Origin: Sphaerisporangium fuscum
GTDB taxonomy: Bacteria > Actinomycetota > Actinomycetes > Streptosporangiales > Streptosporangiaceae
NCBI RefSeq assembly: GCF_018531465.1
Contig: NZ_JAHDTF010000018.1
Span: 124,001 to 188,000 of the forward strand
DNA length: 64,000 nucleotides
Reading direction: 5' to 3'
Part shown: in pieces, positions 51,361 through 60,738 of the stretch
Numbering within the stretch: position 1 is the stretch's first letter
Layout of the letters: every line of letters begins with the position of its first letter
The notes under the pieces: generated by a model
What the model saw: the letters and a program-made list of their open reading frames with translations, nothing else
Database searches by the model: none
What the model was told of the DNA's origin: nothing
Made by a program: the position numbers and the translations under genes

Positions 51361-53133
51361 TCACCAGTCCCGGCCCGGCTCCTGCGGGTACGGGCGCCCG
51401 TTCTCGTCGGTGCGGGGCCGGCCCTCGGGACGCATCCGCTCCCCGGTGCTGTACATGGTGTCACCGGAGACGTACGGGCGCGGGAGCCCGCCGTCGGCGG
51501 GGTCGGCGGGCGGCTGCGGCATGGCGCCGAGGCCCAGGGGGTCCGCCGGGTCGACGGGGGCCGCCTGCCCCCAGTCGTACCCGGACGGGTCGCCCTGAGG
51601 ACGGTACCCGGAGTCGCCCCCCGGCCCGTAGGGCAGGGAGTCGTTGACGATGAGGTTCTCCCTCGGCACGGCGTCCTGGCCGCGCAGAGGGTCGCCGTGG
51701 CCCGGCACGGCGTCCGGATGGGGCGCGCGACGTCCGCCGCGTCCCGGCTCCGGACGGCCCTGGCCGGGGTGTCCCGCCCCGGGGACGTCCGCGCGGGGCG
51801 CGGCGTCCGGGTGGGGGTGCGGGTAGCGGGCCGTGGCGCCGTACTCCGACGGCGGCGGGTAGTCGGGCGAGGAGCCGTAGCCGGGCGGGGCGGAGTAGTC
51901 GAGAGGCGGCGTGGAGTAGTCGGCGGTCCCGAAGGGATCGGCCGGGCGGCTGTAGTCGCCCCGGGGGGCGAACTCCCTGGTGGGCCCGTACTCGTCCTGC
52001 GCGCCGTAGTCGCCGGCCGGCGGGAAGTCGTTCGGGCCGCCGTACTGGGCGGCCGGCGGGTAGTCGGGCCGGGAGGCGTAGCCGCCCTTGGCGCCGCCGT
52101 ACTCGCCGGCGGGCGGGAAGTCGTTCGTGCCGCCGTACTCGCCCGCCTGGGGGAGGTCGCGCTGCGGGCGGGTCGCGTAGTCGCCCTGCGCCCCGTAGCC
52201 CCCGAGGGAGGGCTGCTCGGCGGGCGGGGCCTGGTCGCCGGGGAAGGCGAAGCCGGTGGGCGGGGTGTAGTCGGGGTGCGCGGCGTAGTCGGACGGCCTG
52301 GGCACCGGCTGCGGGCCGGTCTCCGGCGGCCGCCCCCGGGACGGACGGCCCGCCGGCCTGGCCTGCTGGTGCCCCTGCGGGGGCACCTGGCCACGCGGGG
52401 GCTCGCCCTGCGGCGGGAAGTCGACCTTCTGGGTCGCGTACTCGCCCTGCGTGCCGTAGTCGCCCTGCGCCGGGTAGTCGTTCTGCGGCGGGTAGTCGGG
52501 CCGGGCGGGGTAGTCGGGGTTCGCCGGATAGCCGGGCTGGTCGCCCCGGGGGGAGGGGGCGGCGGGGCGGGGCTGGGAGGCCACGAGCTTGTCGGGCGCG
52601 GGCGCCGTACCGCGTGCCACCAGGACGTCGTTGGGCCCGAGCGCCGGCACCGGGGCGGCGATGGTCTCCTCCTGCGGGTACGACTCCTGGGTGTACTGCT
52701 CCTGGGCGTACTGCTCCTGCGGGTACGGCGGCCCCGCCTGGCCCTGGGCGAACCGGGGCTGCTCGTCGGCGTAGGGGATGACGTCGGGGTACTCGGCCTG
52801 CTCTTCGGGCACCTGAGAGGGACGGGCGTACTGTCCCGTGCCGGGGTACTCGGGATACTCGACGTCATCGTGGTGCTCGTCGCCGTCGTCGTAGTCCTCG
52901 CCCTCGGCGTACTCACCACCCGCCTCGGCGTACCCCTCGTCCAGCGTGTCGAGCAGGCGCCCGACGTCCTCCATGGGCATGCGGAAACTCGCGGTGCACA
53001 TCTCGCCCCGCCACAGGCTCAGGACCAGCGTGCCGTCATGCCATGTGACCCGTAGGACGCGCTCCTGGCCGCGAGCGTCGAAGAACACCTCGCCGAACGA
53101 TGGCAGTGGGACAACTTCCGACATGGCAGACAT
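51361..53133 (-). CDS. Conserved small N-terminal domain with long disordered Pro/Tyr/Gly/Asp tail
   Basis: The 590-residue product has a compact N-terminus of about 70 residues (EVFFDARGQERVLRVTWH, LVLSLWRGEMCTASFRM). Some 500 residues of low-complexity sequence follow, with repeating GEYGG, DYPP and FPPAG units, and an acidic stretch (about 75-95). No membrane segment or signal is seen. Similar short N-terminal domains occur in streptomycete proteins of unknown role. The tyrosine and proline density suggests phase separation or multivalent binding. GGAG lies 4 nt before the ATG at 53133; ATG 53124 is an alternative. Confidence 0.72.
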   Translation of the reverse strand: MSAMSEVVPLPSFGEVFFDARGQERVLRVTWHDGTLVLSLWRGEMCTASFRMPMEDVGRLLDTLDEGYAEAGGEYAEGEDYDDGDEHHDDVEYPEYPGTGQYARPSQVPEEQAEYPDVIPYADEQPRFAQGQAGPPYPQEQYAQEQYTQESYPQEETIAAPVPALGPNDVLVARGTAPAPDKLVASQPRPAAPSPRGDQPGYPANPDYPARPDYPPQNDYPAQGDYGTQGEYATQKVDFPPQGEPPRGQVPPQGHQQARPAGRPSRGRPPETGPQPVPRPSDYAAHPDYTPPTGFAFPGDQAPPAEQPSLGGYGAQGDYATRPQRDLPQAGEYGGTNDFPPAGEYGGAKGGYASRPDYPPAAQYGGPNDFPPAGDYGAQDEYGPTREFAPRGDYSRPADPFGTADYSTPPLDYSAPPGYGSSPDYPPPSEYGATARYPHPHPDAAPRADVPGAGHPGQGRPEPGRGGRRAPHPDAVPGHGDPLRGQDAVPRENLIVNDSLPYGPGGDSGYRPQGDPSGYDWGQAAPVDPADPLGLGAMPQPPADPADGGLPRPYVSGDTMYSTGERMRPEGRPRTDENGRPYPQEPGRDW

Positions 53134-53420
53134 CGTTCTCCAACCAGCCTTTATTCGTCCACTCGACCTCAGGAAACCCTACCGAACAGTAGACCTCGCC
53201 GTCATGGCAGACCTCATGGCCCGCTCCGCGCGAGCGGCCCCCTGCCGCGGGCGAGCGAATGGCGGGTCGCCGTCGTCGACCCCCCTGACCCGGCTCCGAC
53301 AGTGTGCCACGGGAACCGCCGTTCGGGTTCCGGAATGCCGAGATGGACCCGGAACGCACCGCGAGTCGCCTCACCGCTCCGGGCGCGGCGACCCCCTAGC
53401 GGCCGGTAGCGTTTCCTGTC

Positions 53421-55616
53421 GTGCTCGACGACTCCATCACCGCCACCGAAGACGTGATCGGCACCGCCGAAGACCCCTACGACGACGCCGGCGACGGCTT
53501 CGACGAGCCCGGCGACGGCTTCGACGAGGCGGAGGACGACGACCTGCCTCCCGTCGAGGAGCTGCTGAGCGCCGCGGTCGCCGCCGTGGGCGGCGTGGAG
53601 CGTCCGGGCCAGGTGAAGATGGCACAGGCCGTGCGGCACGCCATCGAGCACGACGAGCACGTCGCCGTCCAGGCCGGCACCGGCACCGGCAAGTCCCTGG
53701 CGTACCTCGTGCCCGCGATCCGTCACGCGATCGAGTCGGACACCGCCGTGGTCGTCTCCACCGCGACGATCGCCCTCCAGCGCCAGCTCGTCGACCGCGA
53801 CCTCCCGCGCCTCTCGGAGGCCCTGGCCGACCAACTCCCCCACGAGCCACAGTTCGCCATCCTGAAGGGAAGGCGAAACTATCTCTGCCGCTACAAGGTG
53901 ACGGCCGTCTGGCCCGACGACGAGGAGGACCAGCTCTTCGACCCGCGCGAGGTCAGCGCCACCGGCCGCATGGTGCAGCGCATCCAGGAGTGGGCCGAGG
54001 AGACCGAGACCGGCGACCGCGACGAGCTGGTGCCGGGCGTCAACGAGCAGGCCTGGCGGCAGTTCTCCGTCAGCGCCAAGGAATGCCTCGGCGCGCAGCG
54101 CTGCCCGAGCGGGGCCGAATGCTTCGCCGAGCAGGCCAGGGAGCGCGCCGGCCAGGTCGACGTGGTGGTCACCAACCACGCGCTGCTCGCCATCGACGCC
54201 ATGGAGGAGTTCGCCGTCCTGCCCGAGCACGACGTCGTGGTGGTCGACGAGGCCCACGAGCTGGTCGACCGGGTCACGAGCGTGGTCACCGACGAGCTGT
54301 CCGAGACCACGGTGTCCATGGCCGTACGCCGCGTCGGGCGGCTCATCGAGCAGGGCGTCGCCGACCGCCTCCAGGCGGCCGGGGAGGACCTCAAGGCGCT
54401 GCTGGCGGCCGCCCCTCCCGGGCGTCTCGACCAGCTTCCGCAGGTCCTCGGCACGACCTTGACGGTGCTGCGCGACGCCGCGTTCACCTGCCTCACCGCG
54501 ATGGGGCCGCGCGGCGGCGACAACTGGGGCGGCGGCAAGAACGACGACCCCGAGCAGGCGGGGCAGCGCAAGGCGGCCTTCACGGCGCTCGACGAGGTCC
54601 ACGACACCGCCGTGCGCATGCTGGAGGCCTTCGGCGGCGACTCGGAGGTCGACCGCGCCGAGGTGGTGTGGCTGGAGGCCGCCACCGACCGCCGTCCGGC
54701 CGTGCTGAAGGTCGCGCCGCTGAGCGTCGGCGGCATGCTCCGCGAGAAGCTGTTCGCCGACCGCACCGTGATCCTCACCAGCGCCACACTGGCCCTCGGG
54801 GGCACCTTCGAGGGCATGGCCCGCCAGTGGGGCCTCGGCCCCGCCCGCCCCGACCAGCCGGCCGTCCCCGACGACGGCTCAGGGGACGGCGCCGGCACCG
54901 GTCGCTCCGGCGAGGACGGCGAGCGGGCGGCGGGCAGGCCGAAGCCGTGGACTGGCCTCGACGTCGGATCGCCGTTCGACCACCCGCGCAGCGGCATCCT
55001 CTACATCGCCAAGCACCTGCCCCAGCCCGGACGCGACGGCCTCCCGCAGGAGTACCTCGACGAGATCGCGGAGCTGATCGAGGCGGCCGGCGGCCGTACG
55101 CTCGGCCTGTTCTCGTCCATGCGCGCCGCCAAGGCCGCCACCGAGGCGCTGCGCGAGCGCATCCAGATGCCGCTGCTCTGCCAGGGCGACGACTCCACCT
55201 CGCTGCTGGTCAAGCAGTTCGCCGAGGACCCGGAGACCTGCCTGTTCGGCACGCTCTCGCTGTGGCAGGGCGTCGACGTGCCCGGCCCCTCGCTGAGCCT
55301 GGTGATCATCGACCGCATCCCGTTCCCCCGGCCCGACGACCCACTGGCCTCGGCCCGGCAGCGGCACGTCGCGGCGCGCGGCGGCAACGGCTTCATGGCG
55401 GTCGCCGCGACCCACGCCGCGCTCCTGCTGGCCCAGGGCACCGGACGCCTGCTGCGCAGCCAGCACGACAAGGGCGTCGTGGCCGTCCTCGACCCGCGCC
55501 TGGAGACGGCCCGTTACGGAAGCTTCCTGAAGGCGTCCATTCCCCCCTTCTGGACCACCACCGATCCCCAGAAGGTCCGCGCCGCCCTCCGCCGCCTCAC
55601 CGCCGCGTCATCCTGA
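53421..55616 (+). CDS. dinG: DinG-family ATP-dependent DNA helicase
   Basis: The 731-residue product is an XPD-like 5'-3' helicase. Walker A is AGTGTGKS (85-92) and the DEAH box is at 276-279. Four cysteines (Cys156, Cys222, Cys228 and Cys234) are placed between them as in the 4Fe-4S domain of XPD/DinG. The C-terminal half has SATL, FGTLSLWQGVDVPG and QGTGRLLRS (motifs III-VI). The first 45 residues are acidic. DinG enzymes unwind R-loops, D-loops and G4 structures. GTG 53421 is the first start in frame near homology. A hairpin at 55616-55646 follows directly. Confidence 0.9.
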   Translation: MLDDSITATEDVIGTAEDPYDDAGDGFDEPGDGFDEAEDDDLPPVEELLSAAVAAVGGVERPGQVKMAQAVRHAIEHDEHVAVQAGTGTGKSLAYLVPAIRHAIESDTAVVVSTATIALQRQLVDRDLPRLSEALADQLPHEPQFAILKGRRNYLCRYKVTAVWPDDEEDQLFDPREVSATGRMVQRIQEWAEETETGDRDELVPGVNEQAWRQFSVSAKECLGAQRCPSGAECFAEQARERAGQVDVVVTNHALLAIDAMEEFAVLPEHDVVVVDEAHELVDRVTSVVTDELSETTVSMAVRRVGRLIEQGVADRLQAAGEDLKALLAAAPPGRLDQLPQVLGTTLTVLRDAAFTCLTAMGPRGGDNWGGGKNDDPEQAGQRKAAFTALDEVHDTAVRMLEAFGGDSEVDRAEVVWLEAATDRRPAVLKVAPLSVGGMLREKLFADRTVILTSATLALGGTFEGMARQWGLGPARPDQPAVPDDGSGDGAGTGRSGEDGERAAGRPKPWTGLDVGSPFDHPRSGILYIAKHLPQPGRDGLPQEYLDEIAELIEAAGGRTLGLFSSMRAAKAATEALRERIQMPLLCQGDDSTSLLVKQFAEDPETCLFGTLSLWQGVDVPGPSLSLVIIDRIPFPRPDDPLASARQRHVAARGGNGFMAVAATHAALLLAQGTGRLLRSQHDKGVVAVLDPRLETARYGSFLKASIPPFWTTTDPQKVRAALRRLTAASS

Positions 55617-55646
55617 GCGCTGGGACCCACTGCGGCCCCCAGCGCT
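55616..55646 (+). terminator. Hairpin after dinG
   Basis: AGCGCTGGG (55616-55624) pairs with CCCAGCGCT (55638-55646), starting on the last base of the stop codon; the loop is 13 nt. TTCCC follows. Confidence 0.65.
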
Positions 55647-55739
55647 TCCCTGCGGGAAGACCGCGCCCCAACCGACACGGGACTCAGGTGGAGAACGAGT
55701 GGGCCTTCCCGCCCTCCCCCTCACCAGCCGGTGTGAGAT

Positions 55740-55772
55740 TGATCACGCGCGCCGGGACGCGCCGCGTGATCA
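55740..55772 (-). terminator. Hairpin at the end of the aro-SGNH operon
   Basis: TGATCACGCG (55740-55749) and CGCGTGATCA (55763-55772) form a perfect 10-bp stem that includes the stop codon of the SGNH gene. Confidence 0.62.
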
Positions 55773-56531
55773 GGCGTACGGGTCCAGGTTGGGGCGTTTG
55801 GGGGTCACGGTGTCGCCGGAGGAGGTGCCGCGGAGGCGGCGGCCGATCCAGGGGAGCATGTGTTCGCGGAGCCACTGGCGGTCCTCGCGGAGCTTGGTCC
55901 TGCGGTCGACCCGCTCCCTCGGGGGCCAGGTGTGGCGCCAGTCGTCGTCGGACGGCACGCCGAGGACCCGGCACACCTTCGCGGCGACCAGCCGGTGCCC
56001 CTCGGCGTTCATGTGGAGCCGGTCCTCGCTCCACGCCCGCCAGTCGCGGATGGACTGCATCGACCACTGGTCGACGACATGGCAGCCGTACAGGTCGGCG
56101 ATCGACCGGATGTGCAGGTAGAACACCGCGCACTTGCCGCGGATCTGGCGCATGAGCGGGGTGTCACGAGGGTCGACGCCGGTGAACAGCACGACGTCGG
56201 CCCCGGTGGCGCGCAGATCGCGGACGGCCCGGGCGAGCGTCTTGGCCAGGCCGTCGGGGTCGGCGCCCGGCCGGAGCAGGTCGTTGCCGCCGGCGCAGAA
56301 GGTGATCAGGTCGGGCTTGAGGTCGATCGCCACCGGGACCTGGTCCTGGACGATCTGGTCGAGCAGCTTGCCGCGCACCGCCAGGTTGGCGTAGCGGAAG
56401 CCGGGGTCGAGGGCGGCCAGCCGCTCGGCCACCCGGTCGGCCCAGCCGCGGAAGCGGCCGTTCTCGCCCGGGTCGTTGAGCCCTTCGGTGAAACTGTCGC
56501 CGATCGCGACGTAGGAGGTGTACGCCTTCAC
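55770..56531 (-). CDS. SGNH/GDSL hydrolase
   Basis: The 253-residue product has the SGNH catalytic blocks: GDSFTEG (Ser nucleophile, residue 13), block II Gly in NLAVRG, GGND (about 81-84), and the Asp/His block [10 protein letters not shown] near residue 170. These enzymes are esterases or lipases with broad substrates. No signal peptide is seen. GTG 56531 overlaps the aroQ stop, so it is translated with the aromatic amino-acid genes, an odd pairing with no clear metabolic reason. A Trp/Arg-rich tail of about 55 residues follows the fold. Confidence 0.88.
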   Translation of the reverse strand: MKAYTSYVAIGDSFTEGLNDPGENGRFRGWADRVAERLAALDPGFRYANLAVRGKLLDQIVQDQVPVAIDLKPDLITFCAGGNDLLRPGADPDGLAKTLARAVRDLRATGADVVLFTGVDPRDTPLMRQIRGKCAVFYLHIRSIADLYGCHVVDQWSMQSIRDWRAWSEDRLHMNAEGHRLVAAKVCRVLGVPSDDDWRHTWPPRERVDRRTKLREDRQWLREHMLPWIGRRLRGTSSGDTVTPKRPNLDPYA

Positions 56532-56962
56532 CGGCCGTCCTCCGCGATGGCGCGCAGGGCCAGCTCGTAGGAGCGCAGGCCGAACCCGGCGATCGTGCCG
56601 CTCGCCACGGCGGCGACCACCGAGGTGTGGCGGAACTCCTCCCGGGAGGCGGGGTTGGAGATGTGCACCTCGATCAGCGGCGCCGTGCGCTGGGCGATGG
56701 CGTCGCGCAGCGCGTAGGAGTAGTGGGTGAACGCGGCGGGGTTCAGGACGACGGGGATGGCGCCGTCGGCCGCCTCGTGGATCCACGAGACCAGCTCGGC
56801 CTCGTCGTCGGTCTGCCGGACGTCGACCGCGAGCCCGAGCTCCCTGCCGGTCTGCCGGCACAGCCCCTCGAGGTCGTCGAAGGTCTGGGCTCCGTACACG
56901 TCGGGCTCGCGGGTGCCGAGCCTCGACAGGTTGGGCCCGTTCAACACGAAGACCGTCCTCAT
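56528..56962 (-). CDS. aroQ: 3-dehydroquinate dehydratase, type II
   Basis: AroQ dehydrates 3-dehydroquinate to 3-dehydroshikimate, step 3 of the shikimate pathway. The 144-residue product has [20 protein letters not shown] (with the catalytic Tyr), [15 protein letters not shown] and EVHISNP (catalytic His), which define the dodecameric type II enzyme. ATG 56962 is preceded by an in-frame GTG. It lies 52 bp downstream of aroB and overlaps the SGNH gene by GTGA. Confidence 0.95.
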   Translation of the reverse strand: MRTVFVLNGPNLSRLGTREPDVYGAQTFDDLEGLCRQTGRELGLAVDVRQTDDEAELVSWIHEAADGAIPVVLNPAAFTHYSYALRDAIAQRTAPLIEVHISNPASREEFRHTSVVAAVASGTIAGFGLRSYELALRAIAEDGR

Positions 56963-57014
56963 CACGCCGCCGTCCTGCCCTTGTCGATCGCGCCGGTCAT
57001 GTCGAGCTCCGCGG

Positions 57015-58091
57015 TCACCTCGCGACCTCCCGGTAGGCCGCCTCCAGGAGCTTCTCCGAGGGGTCCTCCAGCCTGGTGACCTTGGCGATGTCGTCGAGGA
57101 TGACGAAGCGCTGCCTGGCTCCGCGGTTCTTCTTGTCGACCCGCATGTGGTCGCGCAGCTGCGGCCACGCCTCGTGGCGGTACGACGTCGGGAGCCCGAC
57201 CGAGGCCAGGATCGACCTGGTGCGCTCGACGATCTCCGCGGGCGCGTGGCCGGACAGGTGGGACAGCGCGGCGGCGTACACCATGCCGATGGCGACGGCC
57301 TCGCCGTGCCGCATGCGGTAGTCCTCGACGCGCTCGACGGCGTGGGCGAGGGTGTGGCCGTAGTTGAGGATCTCCCGCAGGCCGGACTCGCGCAGGTCGG
57401 CCCCCACGACGTCGGCCTTGATCTGGATCTTGCGCTCGATCAGCTCGCGGGTGTGGCGGCCGTCGGGCTCGCGGGCGCCCTCGGGGTCGTCCTCGACGAG
57501 GCGCAGGATCTCCGGGTCGGCGATGAAGCCGCCCTTGATGATCTCGGCGAGGCCGGCGACGTAGTCGTCGCGCGGCACGGTGACCAGGGTGGCGAGGTCG
57601 CACAGCACGCCCGCCGGCGGGTGGAACGAGCCGACGAGGTTCTTGCCCTCGGGGGTGTTGATGCCGGTCTTGCCGCCCACCGCCGCGTCGACCATGGCGA
57701 GCAGCGTGGTCGGCACCTGGACGACCTTGACGCCGCGCAGCCAGGTGGCGGCGACGAACCCGGCGAGGTCGGTGGTGGCCCCGCCCCCGACGCCCACGAC
57801 GGCGTCGGACCGGGTGACGCCGTGCCGGCCGAACGCCGACCACAGCTCGGCGGCCACCTCGACGGACTTGGCGCCCTCGCCGTCGGGCACCGGCAGCGGC
57901 ACGACGGAGTGACCCGCGGCCTCCAGGGCCCCGCAGACGGGCCGGGCGATCTCCGGCAGGGTGGCCGGGTGGACGACCGCCACCGTGCGCACCCCTTCGC
58001 CGAGCAGACCGGGCAGCTCGGCGAGCACCCCCGCCCCGACGACGACGTCGTAGGGGTGCTCGCCCTTGACGGTGATGCGGGTGCTGGTCAC
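57015..58091 (-). CDS. aroB: 3-dehydroquinate synthase
   Basis: AroB converts DAHP to 3-dehydroquinate with NAD+ and a divalent metal. The 358-residue product has [21 protein letters not shown] (NAD loop), [19 protein letters not shown], and the metal-binding Glu and His in [16 protein letters not shown] and [10 protein letters not shown]. Length is normal. GTG 58091 overlaps the aroK stop, so aroC-aroK-aroB-aroQ form one transcript. Confidence 0.96.
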   Translation of the reverse strand: MTSTRITVKGEHPYDVVVGAGVLAELPGLLGEGVRTVAVVHPATLPEIARPVCGALEAAGHSVVPLPVPDGEGAKSVEVAAELWSAFGRHGVTRSDAVVGVGGGATTDLAGFVAATWLRGVKVVQVPTTLLAMVDAAVGGKTGINTPEGKNLVGSFHPPAGVLCDLATLVTVPRDDYVAGLAEIIKGGFIADPEILRLVEDDPEGAREPDGRHTRELIERKIQIKADVVGADLRESGLREILNYGHTLAHAVERVEDYRMRHGEAVAIGMVYAAALSHLSGHAPAEIVERTRSILASVGLPTSYRHEAWPQLRDHMRVDKKNRGARQRFVILDDIAKVTRLEDPSEKLLEAAYREVAR

Positions 58092-58594
58092 GCCGTGAGC
58101 CCCTTCACGATCTCGTCGGCGACGTCGTCCGGGGTACGGCCGTCGGTCACCACGATCGTCGAGGCCAGCCCCTCGTAGATCGGCCGGCGCTCCTCCATGA
58201 GGGCCTTAAGGCGGCTGCGCGGGTTCAGCACGAGCAGCGGGCGCGCCGAGGCGAGGCCCACGCGCTGGACGGCGTCGGACAGCCCCACCTGGAGGTAGAC
58301 CACGTGGTGCTCGGCCAGCAGGCGCCGGGTCTCCTCGTTCAGGACGGCCCCGCCGCCCAGGGACAGCACGCCGTCGTGCTCGGCGAGCGCCAGCCGTACG
58401 GCCTCGGCCTCCAGAGCGCGGAACCGCTCCTCGCCGTCCTCGACGAAGATGTCGGAGACGGGCTTGCCGGCGACGGCCTCGACGTCGGCGTCGGTGTCAC
58501 GGAAGCCGGCGCCGAGCCGATCGGCCAGCAGGCGGCCGACGGTGGACTTGCCCGACCCCGGAGGGCCGATGAGCACAGCTCTGGGAGAGGTCAC
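58088..58594 (-). CDS. aroK: Shikimate kinase
   Basis: The 168-residue product phosphorylates shikimate at O3. The P-loop is GPPGSGKST (10-18), the shikimate-binding Asp is in FRDTDADVE (about 33-40), GEERFRALE has the second Arg, and SLGGGAV is the third substrate loop. The lid Arg is in ASARPLL. GTG start overlaps the aroC stop; the gene overlaps aroB at its end. Confidence 0.95.
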   Translation of the reverse strand: MTSPRAVLIGPPGSGKSTVGRLLADRLGAGFRDTDADVEAVAGKPVSDIFVEDGEERFRALEAEAVRLALAEHDGVLSLGGGAVLNEETRRLLAEHHVVYLQVGLSDAVQRVGLASARPLLVLNPRSRLKALMEERRPIYEGLASTIVVTDGRTPDDVADEIVKGLTA

Positions 58595-59769
58595 TTGATC
58601 ACCATGGACGAGAGGTAGCCGGAAAGGTTGCGGGCGACCTCCTCGACGGAGTCGCCACCGAACTTCTCGACGGCCGCGTCGGCGAGCACCAGCGCGACCA
58701 TCGCCTCAGCGACGATACCGGCGGCGGGAACGGCGCAGACATCCGACCGCTGGTTGATCGCCTTGGCGGGCTCGCCGGTGAGCACGTCGACCGTGGACAG
58801 CGCCCTCGGCACGGTGGAGATCGGCTTCATCGCGGCGCGGACCCGCAGCGGCTCGCCGTTGGTCATGCCGCCCTCGACGCCGCCCGCGCGGTTGGTGACG
58901 CGGCGCACGCCCCCGCCGGTGTTCTCGATCTCGTCGTGGGCCTGGGAGCCGCGGCGGCGGGCGGTCTCGAAGCCGTCGCCGACCGCCACCCCCTTGATCG
59001 CCTGGATGCCCATGAGGGCCGCGGCGAGGCGCGCGTCGAGGCGGCGGTCCCAGTGGACGTAGCTGCCGAGACCGGGCGGCAGGCCGTAGGCGAGGACCTC
59101 GACGACACCGCCCAGGGTGTCGCCTTCCTTCTTGGCGGTGTCGATCTCCTCGATCATGGCGGCGCCGGCGGCGGCGTCCAGGCAGCGGACCGGGTGCTCG
59201 TCGACGGCCGCGAGGTCGGCGGGCGCGGGGACGACGCCCGCGGGCGCCTCCACCGTGCCGATCGAGACGACGTGGCTGACGATGTCGACCCCGAGCGCCT
59301 GCTTGAGGAAGTTGCGGGCGACCTGGCCGAGGGCGACCCGCGCGGCGGTCTCGCGGGCGCTGGCGCGGTCGAGGACCGGCCGGGCGTCGTCGAAGCCGTA
59401 CTTCTGCATGCCGGACAGGTCGGCGTGGCCGGGGCGGGGACGCGACAGGGGGGCGTTGCGGGCCTGGGCGGCGAGGACCTCGGGGTCGACCGGGTCGGCC
59501 GCCATCACGGTCTCCCACTTGGGCCACTCGGTGTTGCCGACGCGGATCGCGATCGGGCTGCCGAGGGTGCGGCCGTGGCGGACGCCGCCGACGACGCTCA
59601 CCTCGTCCTGCTCGAACTTCATGCGCGCGCCGCGGCCATAGCCCAGGCGGCGCCTCGCCAGAGCCTGCTGGAGCTCGGCCGTCGTCACCTCCACCCCTGC
59701 GGGCAGCCCTTCGAGGATCGCGACGAGCTCAGGTCCGTGGGACTCACCTGCGGTCAACCAGCGCAACAT
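58591..59769 (-). CDS. aroC: Chorismate synthase
   Basis: AroC turns EPSP into chorismate with reduced FMN. The 392-residue product begins [15 protein letters not shown], with the first active-site His, and has [37 protein letters not shown] and the second motif [21 protein letters not shown]. Length is normal for actinomycetes. It is the first gene of the aroC-K-B-Q-SGNH operon. Confidence 0.97.
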   Translation of the reverse strand: MLRWLTAGESHGPELVAILEGLPAGVEVTTAELQQALARRRLGYGRGARMKFEQDEVSVVGGVRHGRTLGSPIAIRVGNTEWPKWETVMAADPVDPEVLAAQARNAPLSRPRPGHADLSGMQKYGFDDARPVLDRASARETAARVALGQVARNFLKQALGVDIVSHVVSIGTVEAPAGVVPAPADLAAVDEHPVRCLDAAAGAAMIEEIDTAKKEGDTLGGVVEVLAYGLPPGLGSYVHWDRRLDARLAAALMGIQAIKGVAVGDGFETARRRGSQAHDEIENTGGGVRRVTNRAGGVEGGMTNGEPLRVRAAMKPISTVPRALSTVDVLTGEPAKAINQRSDVCAVPAAGIVAEAMVALVLADAAVEKFGGDSVEEVARNLSGYLSSMVIK

Positions 59770-59842
59770 GATGACAAGTCTTCCATGTACCGCCTACTGC
59801 CATCGCCGCCCACGCCGCGTGCCCACCGGCCCGGGTGCCCGA

Positions 59843-60574
59843 TCAGAGGAGGACGGCGGCGAGGGCGCCGAGCAGGATGAAGGGGCCGAGGGGGAAGTGG
59901 CTCTTCAGCGTGCCCCGGCGGGTCGCCAGCAGGGCGACGGCGTACCCGGCGCCGAGGAACTGCCCGCCGACCGCCGCCACCAGCCAGGCGTCGACCCCGA
60001 GCGTCCCGGCGAGCATGCCGACGAGCCCGGCGAGCTTGACGTCGCCGAACCCGAGCGCGTCCGGCCGTACGAACCACATCACCCCGTACACGCCGGCCAG
60101 CGCCAGCCCGCCGAGCAGCGCCGCCGGCAGGTCCCCGGTGGGGGCGAGCAGCAGCGCGAGGACCGGGTACGACGACAGGGTGATCACGTCGGGCAGCCGC
60201 CGGGTCCGCCAGTCGATCGCGGCGAGCGCGCAGCCGGCGACGGCGGCGTACAGCCAGGCGACCAGGGAGAAGCCGCCTTCCACCCTCCAGGCGACCAGGG
60301 CGCAGACGGCGGCGGTGCAGATCTCGGCCAGCGGCGGCCAGGTGAACGACGGCCCGCCGCGCAGCGCCCCCCGGAAGGCCTCCCGCGCCTCACCGCGCCG
60401 GTCTCGCGGGTGGTGATCGCGTGCCGCCTCGTCCGGAGGTGGCGCGTCCGGCCGGTCGCGCTCGGGGGCCGCTTCGTCGAGGTCGTCGTACGGGGCGAAG
60501 CCCGCCGCCAGGGCGCGGACGTAGGGACCCGCGACCAGGCCCAGCAGGGCCGCCCCGGCGACGACGAAGCTCAC
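59843..60574 (-). CDS. Type IV prepilin peptidase-like protein (A24), short form
   Basis: The 243-residue product has the two catalytic Asp of A24 peptidases: Asp121 in AAIDWRTRRLPD and Asp178 in GFGDVKLAG. About 6 membrane segments occur from residue 83 on. The N-terminal Cys-rich N-methylase domain of full PilD is absent; instead a polar stretch of about 50 residues (30-80) lies between the first membrane segment and the peptidase. GTG 60574 starts directly at the first hydrophobic segment. Frame is open upstream through an 18-bp repeat, which would add a Pro/Trp/Ala-rich extension. No pilin genes are in the window. Confidence 0.83.
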   Translation of the reverse strand: MSFVVAGAALLGLVAGPYVRALAAGFAPYDDLDEAAPERDRPDAPPPDEAARDHHPRDRRGEAREAFRGALRGGPSFTWPPLAEICTAAVCALVAWRVEGGFSLVAWLYAAVAGCALAAIDWRTRRLPDVITLSSYPVLALLLAPTGDLPAALLGGLALAGVYGVMWFVRPDALGFGDVKLAGLVGMLAGTLGVDAWLVAAVGGQFLGAGYAVALLATRRGTLKSHFPLGPFILLGALAAVLL

Positions 60575-60600
60575 CCGCCGACGATAACGTCCACGCGAAG

Positions 60601-60672
60601 GCGGAGCCCATGGCGGGCGCGGAGCCCATGGCGGGCGCGGAGCCCATGGCGGGCGCGGAGCCCGTGAGGGGC
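60601..60672. repeat. 18-bp tandem repeat between prepilin peptidase and SseB genes
   Basis: Three exact copies of GCGGAGCCCATGGCGGGC (60601-60618, 60619-60636 and 60637-60654) and one altered copy (60655-60672). It lies in the 164-bp divergent promoter region. The repeat length keeps both adjoining reading frames open (MAGAEP on plus, PPWAPR on minus), so a longer N-terminus for either gene cannot be excluded. Confidence 0.85.
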
Positions 60673-60738
60673 GCGTGGTCCTGCTCCCGGGGTGGCGCGC
60701 GGGCACCCCGGGCCGGGGGCCGGGTAGGCTCGCGTGAC

